Source: Hydractinia symbiolongicarpus (Eukaryota > Cnidaria > Hydrozoa > Anthoathecata > Hydractiniidae). Taken from it: a stretch of 60,000 bases of DNA. The notes below the pieces were generated by a model. That model made no database searches and was not told the origin of the DNA. It saw nothing but the letters and a program-made list of their open reading frames with translations. This document shows positions 46,077 through 57,985 of the stretch, piece by piece. Within the stretch, counting starts at the first letter, position 1, and every line of letters begins with the position of its first letter. Both the position numbers and the translations under genes were made by a program. Where the stretch lies: positions 15,674,851 through 15,734,850 of the forward strand of contig NC_079877.1 in the NCBI RefSeq assembly GCF_029227915.1, written 5' to 3'.

Positions 46077-47994
46077 ATGAACGTAAAAGGTAATGTCAAT
46101 AGCTAGCAGAAGAACTTATTTTATGGCGAAAGTTTACTACGTTGCTATACAATTTTATATTCTGTTCCTAGATTTTGTATTGGCTTTGTTTTTCGGAATG
46201 GTAGTGATGGGGATTACTAGTGTAACTACATATTTTCTCACAAAACACGCTTATGAGCCTTCAATCAAACACGACATTAACCGCTACGTGAAAAACATAG
46301 GAAACCTTACCAATCTACCAATCAGAAATAGAAGAGCCTTGTCTGCTCAATGTGCTGAATCTCAAGTCCAACTCTTTAATTTAACTAACAGATTGACTGG
46401 TTACGGTGTCTTAACAAAATACATTGAAGACATGGAATGCTATTATGTAAGTTTATCATATTCAACTTCAATCGTTTTCAGGAAATAGATACAAAACTTT
46501 ATATCCTTGTCAAAATCGAATGTGGAATGTATTAAATTTTTTCTTGCTATTCAAAAATTTAGGGGATACAATCTTCAGCAAATAACACACATATGAAACT
46601 TTGTGAAGGAACATTCGAAGAAGAAACCTTTTCATTTCTCAACGCGAGAGTATTTTCTGATATTAGTGATTGTCGGAAGAAAGTGAGTACCATTTCATCT
46701 CTTTTCATGGTAGTATTGTTTCTCTCTTTTCTATAATACAGTAAAATCCCGCTAAAGCGGATGCCCTTTAAAGAGGAAAATCCTATTATACGGACATTGG
46801 TACTTTGATTTGATAGATTTTAGCCTAAAAATGTTATTTATGCGGGGTAACTCATAAAGCAGACACTCGAAAATACTCGCAATTTTCTGTACCAAATAAA
46901 ATGTACCTTGTGAAGTGGGGATTATAGAAATGGAATGACGACATTTGAGAAGCCTCTTTTCAGTCAAAATTACGCCTAAAACCATGTATGTCAAAATCTC
47001 TACAAAGCAGACATTACTTTTATCGATGATGTCCGCTTAGAGAGATCCCCCCGTAATATCCGCATTTTGTCTTCCGTCTCAAGGCAGGTCGTTCTAACAA
47101 CACATGAAATCCTCAAACTATAACGACTGTAAATTCTTTAGATTTTCATCGGACTAACGACAATCTCTTAGAACATTTAAAATGTAAAACTAAGGCGGTT
47201 TTGTTCTTAGAATCCAAAAGCATTAGGAGATTACCTGCAGCTAATCAAACAAAGCATTCATAGTTTAAACTTGATTAAAGATTACGAAAGGAAAATCGGA
47301 AACATCAAGTACAGCATTCTAAACACACAAGTAGCACTTGGTCTTTTGACATTGACTAAAGACATGGAAGATATCAGATCCGTAAGTATATCTTTACATA
47401 TAGTTGGATTTTAAAAATGTGTATAACCGTCATTTTTCATTTGTATAATTCACTTTAGAACCTGTTAAGAAGGTGTTTTCAAACTAAAAACACCATTTTG
47501 CCAAAATTTCCAAAGATATTTCGCGATTATGATGATAAGGAGTTGGTAAAAGTCAGAGGAAAAGAGCCACGTCAACATGCAAAACGTGCATTCGTTGTAT
47601 ACAATCAAATCGTAATTATTATGGGTACAATGAGATATGACTTTTGGGAGAGACGCCAATGCATGTCCTAGCATATTATTAAAAAGATGACTTTCCTGTC
47701 AGTTTTATTTATATTTAGATGTCCAGTATGACAGTTTAAATGATTTAAGTTGTTGTTTTTGTCTTCAGTAATCATAAACTCTACACTGCTATTAGTTCAA
47801 CTTTCCTCTAAGTCACAAAAGTCGGAAATCAGCAGCCGTTTCGTAGCCCCTTTAAATTATATATCTCAAAAAATACATATCTAAAAAAAATCGGTTGTTT
47901 TTATTTTCAGACTAATGTGTGTCCGGAAGTTTATTTATTAACTTATATTGTCAAACCTGTATTCTTTTGGTCACGATTCTTAACACACAGGTGA
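46077..47994 (+). CDS. Unrecognised small membrane/secreted protein, right palindrome copy (5 exons)
   Basis: Exons 46077-46089, 46172-46446, 46563-46682, 47211-47381 and 47911-47994 join at phases 1,0,0,0 into 220 residues. Residues 1-5 are MNVKD; 6-28 a hydrophobic helix (signal anchor or signal peptide); RNRR at 56-59 fits a furin site; Cys at 65, 94, 110, 133 and 197; N-glycosylation sequons at 49, 74 and 103; 137-193 looks helical and amphipathic. The start was chosen because the 13-nt exon 1, its GTAATG donor and the ttctgttcctag acceptor are all matched in the third copy (28537-29089), giving the same phase. A longer frame without intron 1 starts at 46093 (MSIASRR...) but is not supported there. 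Exon 5 rests on splice sites and phase only. Known family: none recognised. A small cytokine-like or shed ligand is speculation. Confidence 0.6.
46739..47053 (+). mobile_element. Tigger-like MITE, 315 bp (right copy)
   Basis: Begins CAGTAAAATCCCGCTAAAGC after TA; the other terminus, read inverted, is CGGGGGGATCTCTCTAAGC before TA. It sits in intron 3 of the membrane-protein gene and mirrors 41700-42014. Confidence 0.6.
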
Positions 47995-49911
47995 TTTTTA
48001 AGATGCTTTTTTAATTTGTGACAGTTACGATTTCTTTATTCTCACCCCTCATCGCCATTTAAAAATTAATCAGACTAAACACGCACTTTATGAGAGATTT
48101 TATTCTAAAGATATGAGACACAGGTAGCTTCTTGATAAATGTTTATGTTTTGATTGTATTTTTTTAGAAATATATGTCGTTGTTAAATGTAAGACTTTGG
48201 GCAAAAAATAGAGCTTTTCTTCAGGTGACTAATTCGTGATCTTGATTTCCCTCATATCACATGAAAATAATTTCGGTCTGATATGAACATGTGTATGCTT
48301 AAAAGTTTTTGAAGCATGAAGTTTATAAACTTCATACGACATTCACGCACTGTACACAACATAATTATAGTTATGGCAACGCTAGCCCTAAAATAGACAA
48401 TAAAATGTTGTTGGAGATAATAAAAATCAATTTCGCGACGAAACAAGAAAAAAACATTGGCTTCCGGCGAGACAAGAAAATTTTAAAATCATCTATGTGG
48501 AGAAATATTTTTAGCCAACTAGGAGAACCAATGAACCAACTTATTTATTATCTAACGTTCTTATTTCTTAAACGATGTGTTAAAGCATTTTTTCCCACCA
48601 ACAGACAATTTTAAGTGATATTAAACAAGTAACTCCAAGGAATCAGTAACACTTAGTTAGCTACCGTTAACTACGCTAAATAAAGCAATTCACACCTTGA
48701 TGGATTTGACAATTTCTTTCTTCCGTAATTCTAGTGACATAAGATAGGAATGTTCGCACAAGATACTAATTCTGTGCTTGTCACGCTCTACGCTGCAGAA
48801 ACTTTGAAAAGTACAATAATGTAGTTACAAGAGACTAACAAAATAAAATAAAATACAAAAAACTGTAACACGTTGCCGTTGCTATCTGAAATTTTGTTGT
48901 TTATTTTATATATGCGGGAAGAAAAAATATGAATTTGGTAATATCTTTAAAAAAGCGTTAATAAATTGACCAGAGTAACAATTTCTTCTTTGCATATGTT
49001 GATGATGGCCATAGATTAATAAAATTGAAATCCATCTTTTATTTAACTTTTAAATAAGAAAGTGTGCGTTTTCAAAGAAATTTATTAGTCGGATTATTTT
49101 CCTAGTAGAAATTATTTAAGCAAAAAATTATTTAACCAATATTTTAGTCGACGAATTAGCTCTTTATTTTGTTTGCACAATTTAAGACTTACTGAAAAAT
49201 TATCCTTGTTTATTTTCCCTTCCCTTGAGGGATATTGAGAGTAGAATGTTAACTATTTAACCTCTCATGTCAAGTATTTATCTGACGCTAATAATTACCA
49301 AATCACGTAATTTACTTCTAACCGCTAGAGAATAAAATTGAAATTAAATTTTTGATTAGAGAATTTAATTTTATAATTTGAATATGTCAATAGTATAAAG
49401 AGTTACTTTCAACCCGCGATGCAGAGCCTTTAAATAGATAAGGAGCAAAAAAATGCAATTGTTTTTTTATTAGCAAATGTGTTATTCTCTTTTGCATTTT
49501 CGATTCCGTTTCGAAAATGCGATGTAATTAACGAAACTCGGGTATAAGGTTCATTTTTTGTTTCTTCTGCATTTGCAAGTGTTAAAAGTGACAATTTGTA
49601 CTTCCTCCCATGGTTTAATTTTTATTCACAAACCTAGAATTGTGGAACGATCTCGTTTATGTTAAGTGTACAATTGAACAGTCAATAAGTGGACTGATGT
49701 GTTTGTTTTTTGTTAAAAACTTAAGCTAGTTGTTATTTGTTCGGTTTATACAAGTTGAAAATCTGACTTTATTATCAGATATTTGGTGTATAAGTTATAT
49801 GTGAACTTACTTGAAAGAAGCATGAAACGGAATAAAATATGACTTTCGAACTGTTTATTTACGTGTTTCGTGGTATATAGTCAGAAGGGAAAGCAAAAGA
49901 AAAACATCACT

Positions 49912-50387
49912 AGTTTCATCAATTAAATATATTTGATGACGTTACGGCCGTATACGGCCATTATCAAGTCATGTAAAAAACGCTATTTTGTAAAAGATTT
50001 ATTTTATAAACATTACGATCGTACGATAAAATTATCTTACGATCTGTTAATCAACAAAGAGGAATAATGGAACAGATGCAATGTTTCAATTCAAAGCTGT
50101 TTATCCCTTTAATTTAATAAACTATCCTTTAGCTATAGATCGTAGTTATTCCTAGCGGTAGAGAGTATCAAAAAATTCTCCAAAAAAGGCCTAGACTGAC
50201 AGTATAATACATGCTCGGATACGGCAAAATATAAGGACTTTTGTTCGCGTTTCTGGTTAAAGCTGAGATCGCCATGTGTTCACTGGCTCTTAACATACCT
50301 TGGAATGTCGTAATATCTTGCCAATATAGTGCGATAGCTGCAACGCTATCTATAACGTCGTCAAATATATATTTAATTGATGAAACT
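49912..50387. mobile_element. Non-autonomous element with ~33-bp terminal inverted repeats, 476 bp
   Basis: AGTTTCATCAATTAAATATA... at the left and its complement (...TATATATTTAATTGATGAAAC T) at the right, both followed inward by GA(T/C)GACGTTA. It is present only on the right side of the palindrome, so it inserted after the inverted duplication or was lost on the left. Target duplication not clear; superfamily not assigned. Confidence 0.6.
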
Positions 50388-50449
50388 TGTGATTTTTTTT
50401 AAAATTCAGAAGGAAAACATTTTTTTATGAGAAAAACAGAAGGTTTGCC

Positions 50450-50650
50450 AATGTGGTATCTTATACAGAAACTACTTCGGAAAATATTCCTACATAGGCC
50501 GGTTCAAACATTTTTAAGGCTAAGTCAAAACAAAACTACTACTTGATGGTTATAGCAACAAGAATCAAATCAAAACAAACATTTTTGATGCGTTTCGGAT
50601 GTCAAAACCCATTTTTAAATTACAACTGAGTTAAAAACAATACATCGTTA
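50450..50650 (-). repeat. Inverted partner of 38220-38440
   Basis: Reads in the minus direction as '(a)tgggttttgacatccgaaac', 'gcatcaaaa', 'gattcttgttgct', 'catcaagtagta', 'ggaatattttccgaag'. About 120 bp out of register with the palindrome axis, probably through insertions and deletions between, so the inverted duplication originally reached at least this far out. Confidence 0.6.
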
Positions 50651-51895
50651 AGTTATAAACATATTATTTATGGTTTATCAGTTACCCCGTCATAGCATAA
50701 ACAGCTTGCCAACCATTTTTTATTTTCCGGAGAATGTACCCGGTGAAAGTTCAAAAGAAATGTTACTCCAAGCTGAGTGCTTAGTACAGGTAAACAATGT
50801 GACACATCCATATAGCTAGGTATAATAGTCTTTTCCAAAAAAATACGCTATCGCAACTTTGGTTAAACAGAAAAACAGGAAACAGCTCCTTGCTAACATT
50901 GTACTGAGCGGTTAGTAAAGGTAAACAGTGTCGCAGAAATGAGTATAGACGTAACACAATTTAAAAAATAACTTCATTGAGACTTCGGTTAAAAAAATTT
51001 CAGGAAACCACCCGCCGTGATCCTTTTCAGTTAAAATACTCAGCAATTTTATTTTGCAGCGTAATTTCTCATAATCGCAATAAAAGTGGTAGCTGCCTAA
51101 CTGCATTTATTTAGCATACGATTTAAGAATTGTGTTGCAGCCAAACACAGTGCATTTGGCTACTTTAACTAGTTATCAAGAGGTAGCTAAAGGACCTAGC
51201 TCTTTAACAACTTTAACCAAAAAATAAGTAATATTGGCTAGGATAAAAAGCTGTTTTACCAAATGAATAGTAGTAACTAAGGGTGGCTAGCTACGTGGCT
51301 GTAGAATTATCCTTAAGAATCTTCGTTCCCAGCCAAAAATCCTAAAAATTGTGCGTTTATTATTTGTACATGGCTAAAAAACGAGACAATATATTTATCT
51401 TAACATGTAAAAACATATAGAAAACAAATATTACAAAATAAAAAGGTATTAGAAGAAAAAAAAGGTCAAACAGACCTAGAACCTTCACTGACCACGACCA
51501 CTTTTAAAATCAAAATGGCCTTCGTTGGAATCGCTAGGCCACGAAAATCTTGGATTGATTTTTCAAAAAATCAGGCGTTTTGATTGGTATACTACGTGCA
51601 AGCGGTCAAAACAAAGTAAAAAAACTGTCAGTAAAATTGTCCTATTTGTTTTCTGTGGCTCCCGAACGAAGTTGGCGATTGAGATCACAGGGGTAATTAT
51701 TATTAAAAATGGCGTATTAAAATAATGCATTCATTTTAATCACTTAATTTATTTTTTTAAGGTTAGTAAATTAAAATAATTAAATTATTTAAGGAACTAA
51801 ATTAATTTCCTGAATATATTTTAGTCAATAAGAAGATTTTCGATTAAACAAGCCCCTGGTTTTTAAAGATCGCGCAAAGAATAAAAGGATATCCG
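50651..51895. other. No gene recognised; GCTAGC-rich patches
   Basis: 'agctagctac'-type tetranucleotide runs near 51290 and short frames of 64-66 codons without recognisable domains. 51500-51700 may be the body of the Helitron-like unit that ends at 51947. Confidence 0.35.
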
Positions 51896-51947
51896 TAGCC
51901 ATTTTGCATGACAGACCGACGCACACGGGTATTATAATACAGACTAG
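51896..51947 (+). repeat. Helitron-like 3' end
   Basis: 'gacagaccgacgcacacggg' then tattataatacagaCTAG, the same terminus as at 18940-18990. Confidence 0.5.
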
Positions 51948-53229
51948 TTGCTAACCACCCGTTTTTGTTACAATTTTAAAAAGATATCAATAATATTTTT
52001 TTTTTTCAATCAATTATTTTCAAAAACCATGAATAACAGAAGAATATACCCAATTGACTATACAGTAAATAATATAAATAAAGATACAACACTGGGTAAG
52101 GGAAAAATTGATTCCTGCAAAACCCAATTGGCTAGACCTGTTTGTATCATCACCATATCATATTACTGCTATTTTAATTAACAAATTTGTGAATGAGGAA
52201 AAAAATATAACTTATGAAAGGCAAGGAATTTATAAAAAAATTTTTGATGTGATTCTCAAAAATCTTTACAAAGATATATCGGAATAGAAGTAGTGGCAGG
52301 AAGTTGAAAACAGGTACTTTGGACTTTAATTCTCAAAAAATGTGTTATTTAATACAACAATAAACGTAAAAATGCAGGTAAACAAGAGGTGGACATTTCC
52401 CCGTGTTAAGCAAAAAAGGGATCTGCTGACACGTCCTAATTTTGTGACATACGTCTTAATTCCGTGATGTGTTTTTCCAATGTGAGAAACACTGAATTAT
52501 GTCTATTTTATTAATGATCTAATACGGATGTTATACGCTAGAGCTGTTTGTTTGTTTGTTCGGTACATACGCTAGAGTCTACTAAATAATATAAAAGTAG
52601 ATGCGCAGGTTATTTCACTTCGATTTGAAAAATCTCAATAACATAACAAATGCAAAACTCTGGACTTCATTGGCTATAAATTGGTGATGTAACCAACAAT
52701 GTTGTTGTCTATAATAAAGTGAAACCCTCTGTTTACAATTGTATTTGATTGATGTCAATACTGGGCCGAAGAATCATCTGAAATGACAAATTTCAAGATG
52801 ATTGTATCATCATAATGAAGATACAAAACCATTTTCAACACTGGTATAAATTTTAAAGATAAAATGATAGAGAATAAAAAAATAGAATCAAAGTGTGTAA
52901 GTCTGCGTAATGAGTAGGTAGCTAAAAGTTCCTTAAATGATGCAATTAAAATGTTTTAAGCTGCAAAATGATATGAAATCAATGTAAAACCATAATGGAA
53001 AGACTAAGATGAGGACCAAAAACATACATGAAAATCCACAATAAGTAACCAGTAATCGGTGTATAACATCCAACACATGTGTAATATGACTCAAAATGGC
53101 AAAAAATCAACCAAACTTTTGTACGGAAAGCAAAAAGGCACTTTTTGAGCAAAAATGAATATACGGCGCGCCATCAAACAAGTTTTCGTTCCTGAAGTCG
53201 CGTTTCAAACACTGGCTACTTGAGGTGTG
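51948..53229. other. No gene recognised
   Basis: AT-rich, with a TTTG-repeat patch at 52540-52560. The LTR of the following gypsy fragment may begin somewhere after about 53160. Confidence 0.35.
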
Positions 53230-53613
53230 AGGCAATACTTGCACAGGAATATGAAATAGGTTTATCTTAAGCTAAACTTTACTACACTATAATAAATACA
53301 ACATTATAAGCACTAGATCTTAGGATATTCTTTTAAAATTCAATGTCGACCCGCTTTATAAATAAAATCTTTACCGCCTTGGCTTAGTTTCTCATGTAAT
53401 CTCGCACATGAATTGGCTCCGCGTAAAAGATTCACCAATGTGTTCATTTTTTTCCAGAAACTGTTATAGTGAGTATACACTACAATGGAGTAAGCCCTAT
53501 ACGATGGAAAGCATATCGAAAACAAGTACGAAAAAAGTACTGTAAATATAATTATTTTTGAGAATAGATTATGTTGAACACACGTGTCCTTAGCGTTTAA
53601 CATTGGCGACGAG
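53230..53613 (+). mobile_element. Ty3/gypsy LTR (5' end approximate) and primer-binding-like site
   Basis: The LTR seems to end in ...TTTAACA at 53602, directly followed by TTGGCGACGAG (53603-53613), a motif typically found at the primer-binding site of gypsy-group elements, and about 105 bp later by a gag start. Only one LTR was found. The antisense 87-codon frame at 53340-53603 lies in the LTR and is not a gene. Confidence 0.5.
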
Positions 53614-53719
53614 AAATTATATTTTTAACGAAAGATCATAAACAACAGCAGAAATTTATTTCATTTTCAGAAGACAATAATCTTGGTGTAATTCCTTTGT
53701 ATTCTGTTTATTACAAGCT

Positions 53720-54516
53720 ATGGCTATTTCAACTTTAAACCTTCCAACTTTTCCGAAGTTCGATGCGGATGATTTTACTGCAATCTTATCTCGAAGGGAA
53801 GAATATAAGAAAGGTTTTTTGAAATTGTGTGTCGCTCTGAGCGTTGAAGAAGACGAGCAGAAATTAGCCTTATTGCTTATTTACATTGGCGTATGACATA
53901 TACGACAATCTTTTAGTACCAGGTACAGATGAAACGTTTGCAAACGCCATTACAATATTTGATGGATATTTTTCACCTAAGAAAAACATCGATTATGAAG
54001 TGTATACATTTAGAAAATTAAATCAACATCCCGACGAAAACATTCATCAGTTTTTCATAACGGTTAAAACAGAAGGCGAACAAATGTGACTTTGGAACAA
54101 ATTTGGACAAAGAGCTTAAACAATATTTGTGTTACAACAAAATTCATAAACACGCATTTAAGAATACAGCAATTAGTTTAGCAGACTTATTAATTTATGG
54201 AAAACATTTGGAGGATGTAGCTCAACAAGCCGGTGATGTAGAGCGTTTGATGAATCCACAGAAAGAAATTAACCGACTTACAAAGAAACTGGAAACACTC
54301 AGAGGTAAGAACTTGTCCAGCAGAGGAAATAGCAGTAGCCGAAAAGATAACCATAAAACGTGTTATAGATGTGGGAACAACTACCCACATTCTCAGGCAT
54401 GTCCGGCCGAAGGGAAAAAATGTAATAAATGCCACAAGATCGATCATTTTGCATGTTGCTGCAAAAGTAGTGCTAGGGGTTCGGCGCTCAGTGAACAACA
54501 AAATGGCTACTTCTGA
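53720..54516 (+). pseudogene. Ty3/gypsy gag remnant with zinc knuckles
   Basis: Starts MAISTLNLPTFPKFDADDF. A frameshift near 53885 moves to YDIYDNLLVPG...TFRKLNQHPDENIHQFF, and another break near 54088 to LDKELKQYL...; two zinc knuckles follow (CYRCGNNYPHSQACP and CNKCHKIDHFACCC, about residues 92-120 of the last frame). Gag proteins coat the element RNA. Protease, reverse transcriptase and integrase are absent downstream, so the copy is truncated and inactive. Confidence 0.75.
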
Positions 54517-54769
54517 TCCTCTAACTCTGGTGCTGAAAATGTGAATATTTATTTATGTTATCTACCGCGGCGAATGCTAACAACAACAACAGTAACTGTA
54601 TTGCAAGTGTGCGTTCTAATTCAAATCTCTTTAATAATAGCCGTATTCCGTCTGCCTTTTTGCGCGCGAAAAAAACATCGTGCTACGGAAACACGAAATA
54701 TGCGATATATAAAGAACGGGCGACCCCGCTGTTTCTCCTCGGGTTAGCACACCCGTTTCTGTTAACTGT

Positions 54770-54870
54770 ATGTGATATAGATCGGCAACACTTGTGCACT
54801 GTGACGCGTTGGTTATCAGATACAGCCGTATGTCTGTATCTCTGGAGATAGCTGATAACGCTGGCTATCG
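54770..54870 (+). repeat. ~100-bp repeat, copy A
   Basis: 'tatgtctgtatctctggaga' with flanking 'gtgcactgtgacgcgttggt' and 'agctgataacgct' matches copy B at 56085-56180. Its centre is weakly self-complementary (ttatcagataca / tgtatct...gataa). Confidence 0.55.
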
Positions 54871-56084
54871 GTCGCAGCCTGTTAGGCTAAAAACAAAATG
54901 GCGACTGTAGATGCAAGTGATCCAACAAACTTCTTGGAAAGTAATTTTTCAGGTTGATATGGACCTTTATCTTTATGATGGAAGATTAACTTAATTTGCG
55001 AGTTCCTTATTCTACGACCTAAGCATCAAATTGTTGGCAAATGGCCTAGGTAGTGGTGGTGTGATGTATATATAGCTAGCTAGCTGGCTTCTTTAGGTTC
55101 TCCCCTTTTGAAGGGATAGGCTAGCTAGCTACCTAACTACCTATCTACCTTCTCTCAAATGCTTCCAGAGAGACCTTAAATACGGTTCTAGAGTATGTGT
55201 TTAAAGCTCCCATTTAAGCTAGCTACAGCTGTAGCTTAGCGTCCCTACAAAGCCAACTATATATATATATCATGTTAAAAACAACTAAAAGCATCTTTCA
55301 TCCATCTGTTCAAAGCTCCCGTAACAAAAGAAGTTTACCTTATTTAATTCATAGCGTGCAAGACATGTATATATCTATTTGTTACAGACAATTAAGTTGC
55401 AAAATTTTAGGTTTTCTTTTTATTTGCATTCTCCAGTATGTTACCTTATTAATGTTGGTGTATAATTTGGTGAGTAAGTGAACAAAAAACTTTGTCTTAT
55501 ATCTCAAGTAAGTGCAAAAAGAAATTTATTGTTAAACCAAAGCAAATATTGATTCGATTTAAGTCTTTTGTCATGGAACAAAAGTTTTAATACCATATAA
55601 TAACATCCAAACTGAAATTGCTAAACAAAAGAACAGAATTAATATCGAAGTGTCGTCATAGTAACAAGTTTTATTTGAACAATTTTAAATCTGTGCCTCC
55701 GGACAAATAATTTAATACGTCTTTCTTTTAACTGTTTTTATCAATTGTATTGCTCTTTTATGTCTATAACTTGTACATATCCCCACCGGATTTACACAGT
55801 TCTTTAAAATTTGTTGAAGTAGTTTATCACTGTACATTTGATAATCGTTCAGCGTGAAACTGACAGTTATGTACTTTTAACTTATTTTCAAATACATTCA
55901 ATTTTATATATATATATAATATTTATATCACTAAATAAATTTTAAATTTGGTGCTTCTTGATTAAAGAACTTTAAAGTATATTTAGGTGTCCTAATCAAG
56001 AATTACTGATATTTAACAGCCTATACTAAAATTGACCTTATAATTGTTTGTATTTTGATAACGATTGAGTATTGTGTGATCTAT

Positions 56085-56180
56085 AGACATCGGTAACAGT
56101 TGCGTACTGTGATACGATGGTCATCGCTTACAGCTGTATGTCTGTATCTCTGGAGACAACTGATACCGCTCCCAATCGCT
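56085..56180 (+). repeat. ~100-bp repeat, copy B
   Basis: Diverged copy of 54770-54870: 'tgcgtactgtgatacgatgg', 'tatgtctgtatctctggaga', 'caactgataccgct'. Confidence 0.55.
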
Positions 56181-57149
56181 TTACAGTTGAGCCAAGTTTA
56201 CCGAACAAGCTTGATTCCGGAAATTATACATCTAAGAAAAGTAAAGTAAAAAAAGATGACAGCAATGCTACGAACGAACCCATTCCCAACGAGCGTGTTT
56301 AGTTTTATTTTCCACATTTATCTGCCTTAATTTACTTTACGGATTCGCTTTATCATCACAACTATAGAATAGCTCGATGCTAGCTAGCTAGTTAGACTAT
56401 AACTCTTTAAGAACTTTTTTCCATAGGTTTTCCACAGGTTTTGCAAAGTTGGTTTAGTAGGTTTGGTTTGGATTCTCCCCTCCCTCTGCTACAACATATT
56501 AGGTGCTTATTACTTCTTATCTAATGTGAAGTGGATGTTTACTAATGTGCTTAGGCAAGTTCTAAATTACCATTTCTTTAGGTCTAGTACTGTGATGTTC
56601 AATACTCAGTAGCGGATTGACATTAAATTTTTACAAATGGAAACAAGAAACTTTCGGAAAATGAGTGGCATATTTTAGGTAGCAGCTAGCTAGCTAGATT
56701 TATCAGCAAAAATTATATAAAAAAGGAACTCTGTTTACTCCAAGGGTTGTCTTTTATTGTGGCTAGCTCAACGGGATTGAAAGCGCCATTTTGAATTTCG
56801 GGAATAATTTAGGAATGTGTGGATATATTTGGAGAATTTTCGGTGAAATCATGAATTTTAGTCAAAATGTTGCCCAAACTCTCTCTTATGCGGGCATTTG
56901 GGGCTTATTAGCACCCTCATAATCATTACGAAAATTTTTTGTCACCTACTCCTAAAGTGATAGTTTATTCAAAGCAAAGGAGGTTATACATGAGGAGAGT
57001 ATAATTATTATGATTGTGAACTTGGCGAAAAACATATTCTTTAATAGTGTGCAGTATAAAAAATTGATGTTGGCTGACATTATGAATAAAAAATACCTTT
57101 TTTTTTCGTAACGATCTATGTTAAATATAATATATATACATTATTAACA

Positions 57150-57859
57150 ATGCCATTTGCAAAAACCAAACGTAAGGGTGCTAGAATAGTTAGCAGTCGG
57201 TTGCATAATGGCAGAGTTAAAAAAGTTTATAAGAGTGCACCACATCAGTCATCTACCAACAATGATATCACAATAAGTCAACCTTCATCATCTAGCAACA
57301 ATATTTTTGATGCAGAACTTCACCATGTCTGTGAGTTTCTAATAAGTGGCGAAGCTGTTGTTAAAACTGGACTGTACTAAAAGTCCAAAGAAAAGAAAAT
57401 TGAAGGAAATTAAAAACTGAAGATACTATATTGGCATATGGAAATAAGTATCATCTTATGCTTTCATCCAATTGTGTAAAATGTGGTGTAGATTTTTCAA
57501 ATACAGCTTGTGTATGGTGTCAATCATTGCAGCAGTTGTTGCAAAGAATTTCATAGCAGTATTCCATTTCATTGCATGAAAGAAATTACTGTGAGTTATT
57601 TCTATGATTTATTACACAGTGTTCACTCTCAGCCTTTTACATGCAAAACTAAAACTTTATTTTAGGGCTGATATAATAGGTTTATATTTTTGGTATGGAT
57701 GCAACTTTGTGGCATTGTGTGTAACAAAACATCTACCGATTCTTTTCATTGGGTTTTAGAATCATTTTGAAGTAAAAGAGTACAAATACTACCGAACGTT
57801 GTGCAGCAAACATGTACAAATGTGTTCGTCAAGATATACTCGTAATATGACAATTATTG
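57150..57859 (+). CDS. Possible Cys-rich gene or gene fragment, three exon-like blocks
   Basis: 57150-57380 reads MPFAKTKRKGARIV, basic, then Ser-rich, 76 codons. 57470-57590 holds CVKCGVDFSNTACVWC in one frame and HCSSCCKEFHSSIPFHC in the next, ending at an ACT|GTGAGT donor, so a frameshift would be needed to join a Cys/His-rich, zinc-binding-looking module. 57760-57859 (gggttttag acceptor, G|GTTAGT donor) reads NHFEVKEYKYYRTLCSKHVQ... and its phase fits the preceding donor. The family is not recognised; it may be a decayed transposon protein or a host gene with a sequence error. The Helitron-like end starts right after it. Confidence 0.3.
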
Positions 57860-57864
57860 GTTAG

Positions 57865-57985
57865 TATCTATATAATAATACGCCAGTTTCGTGTCTCTGT
57901 GACAGGCAAAGTCGATATCGCCATTTTCCTTTGATGTTGCCGAAATTCTCTCTGAAGTCGCCGAAAAAAATTATGTCTTCTTTGT
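57865..57985 (-). repeat. Helitron-like 3' terminal repeat, inverted copy
   Basis: The reverse complement has 'caacatcaaaggaaaatgg', 'ctttgcctgtcacagaga' and 'gcgtattattatatagata', matching 21690-21795. Confidence 0.6.

Larger units (their letters stand above)
44452..49810 (+). repeat. Right arm of giant palindrome
   Basis: Mirror of 39040-44301 about 44376.5. Distal parts (48850-49810) are clearly diverged from 39040-39900, with small indels, while the middle is nearly identical. Confidence 0.95.
54517..57149. other. No gene confirmed; GCTAGC-rich runs and a repeat pair
   Basis: Contains the two copies of a ~100-bp repeat listed separately, and (GCTA)n-like runs near 55070, 55120, 55220, 56380 and 56690. 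Short frames such as 56117-56302 (61 codons, Lys/Ser-rich end) have no recognised homologue. Confidence 0.35.

Noticed and set aside
46093-46488. 131-codon single frame starting MSIASRR
   Set aside because: Its first 26 codons fall in what the third copy shows to be intron 1, and its end runs past the GTAAGT donor; replaced by the spliced model.
53340-53603. 87-codon minus-strand frame
   Set aside because: It is antisense within the gypsy LTR.
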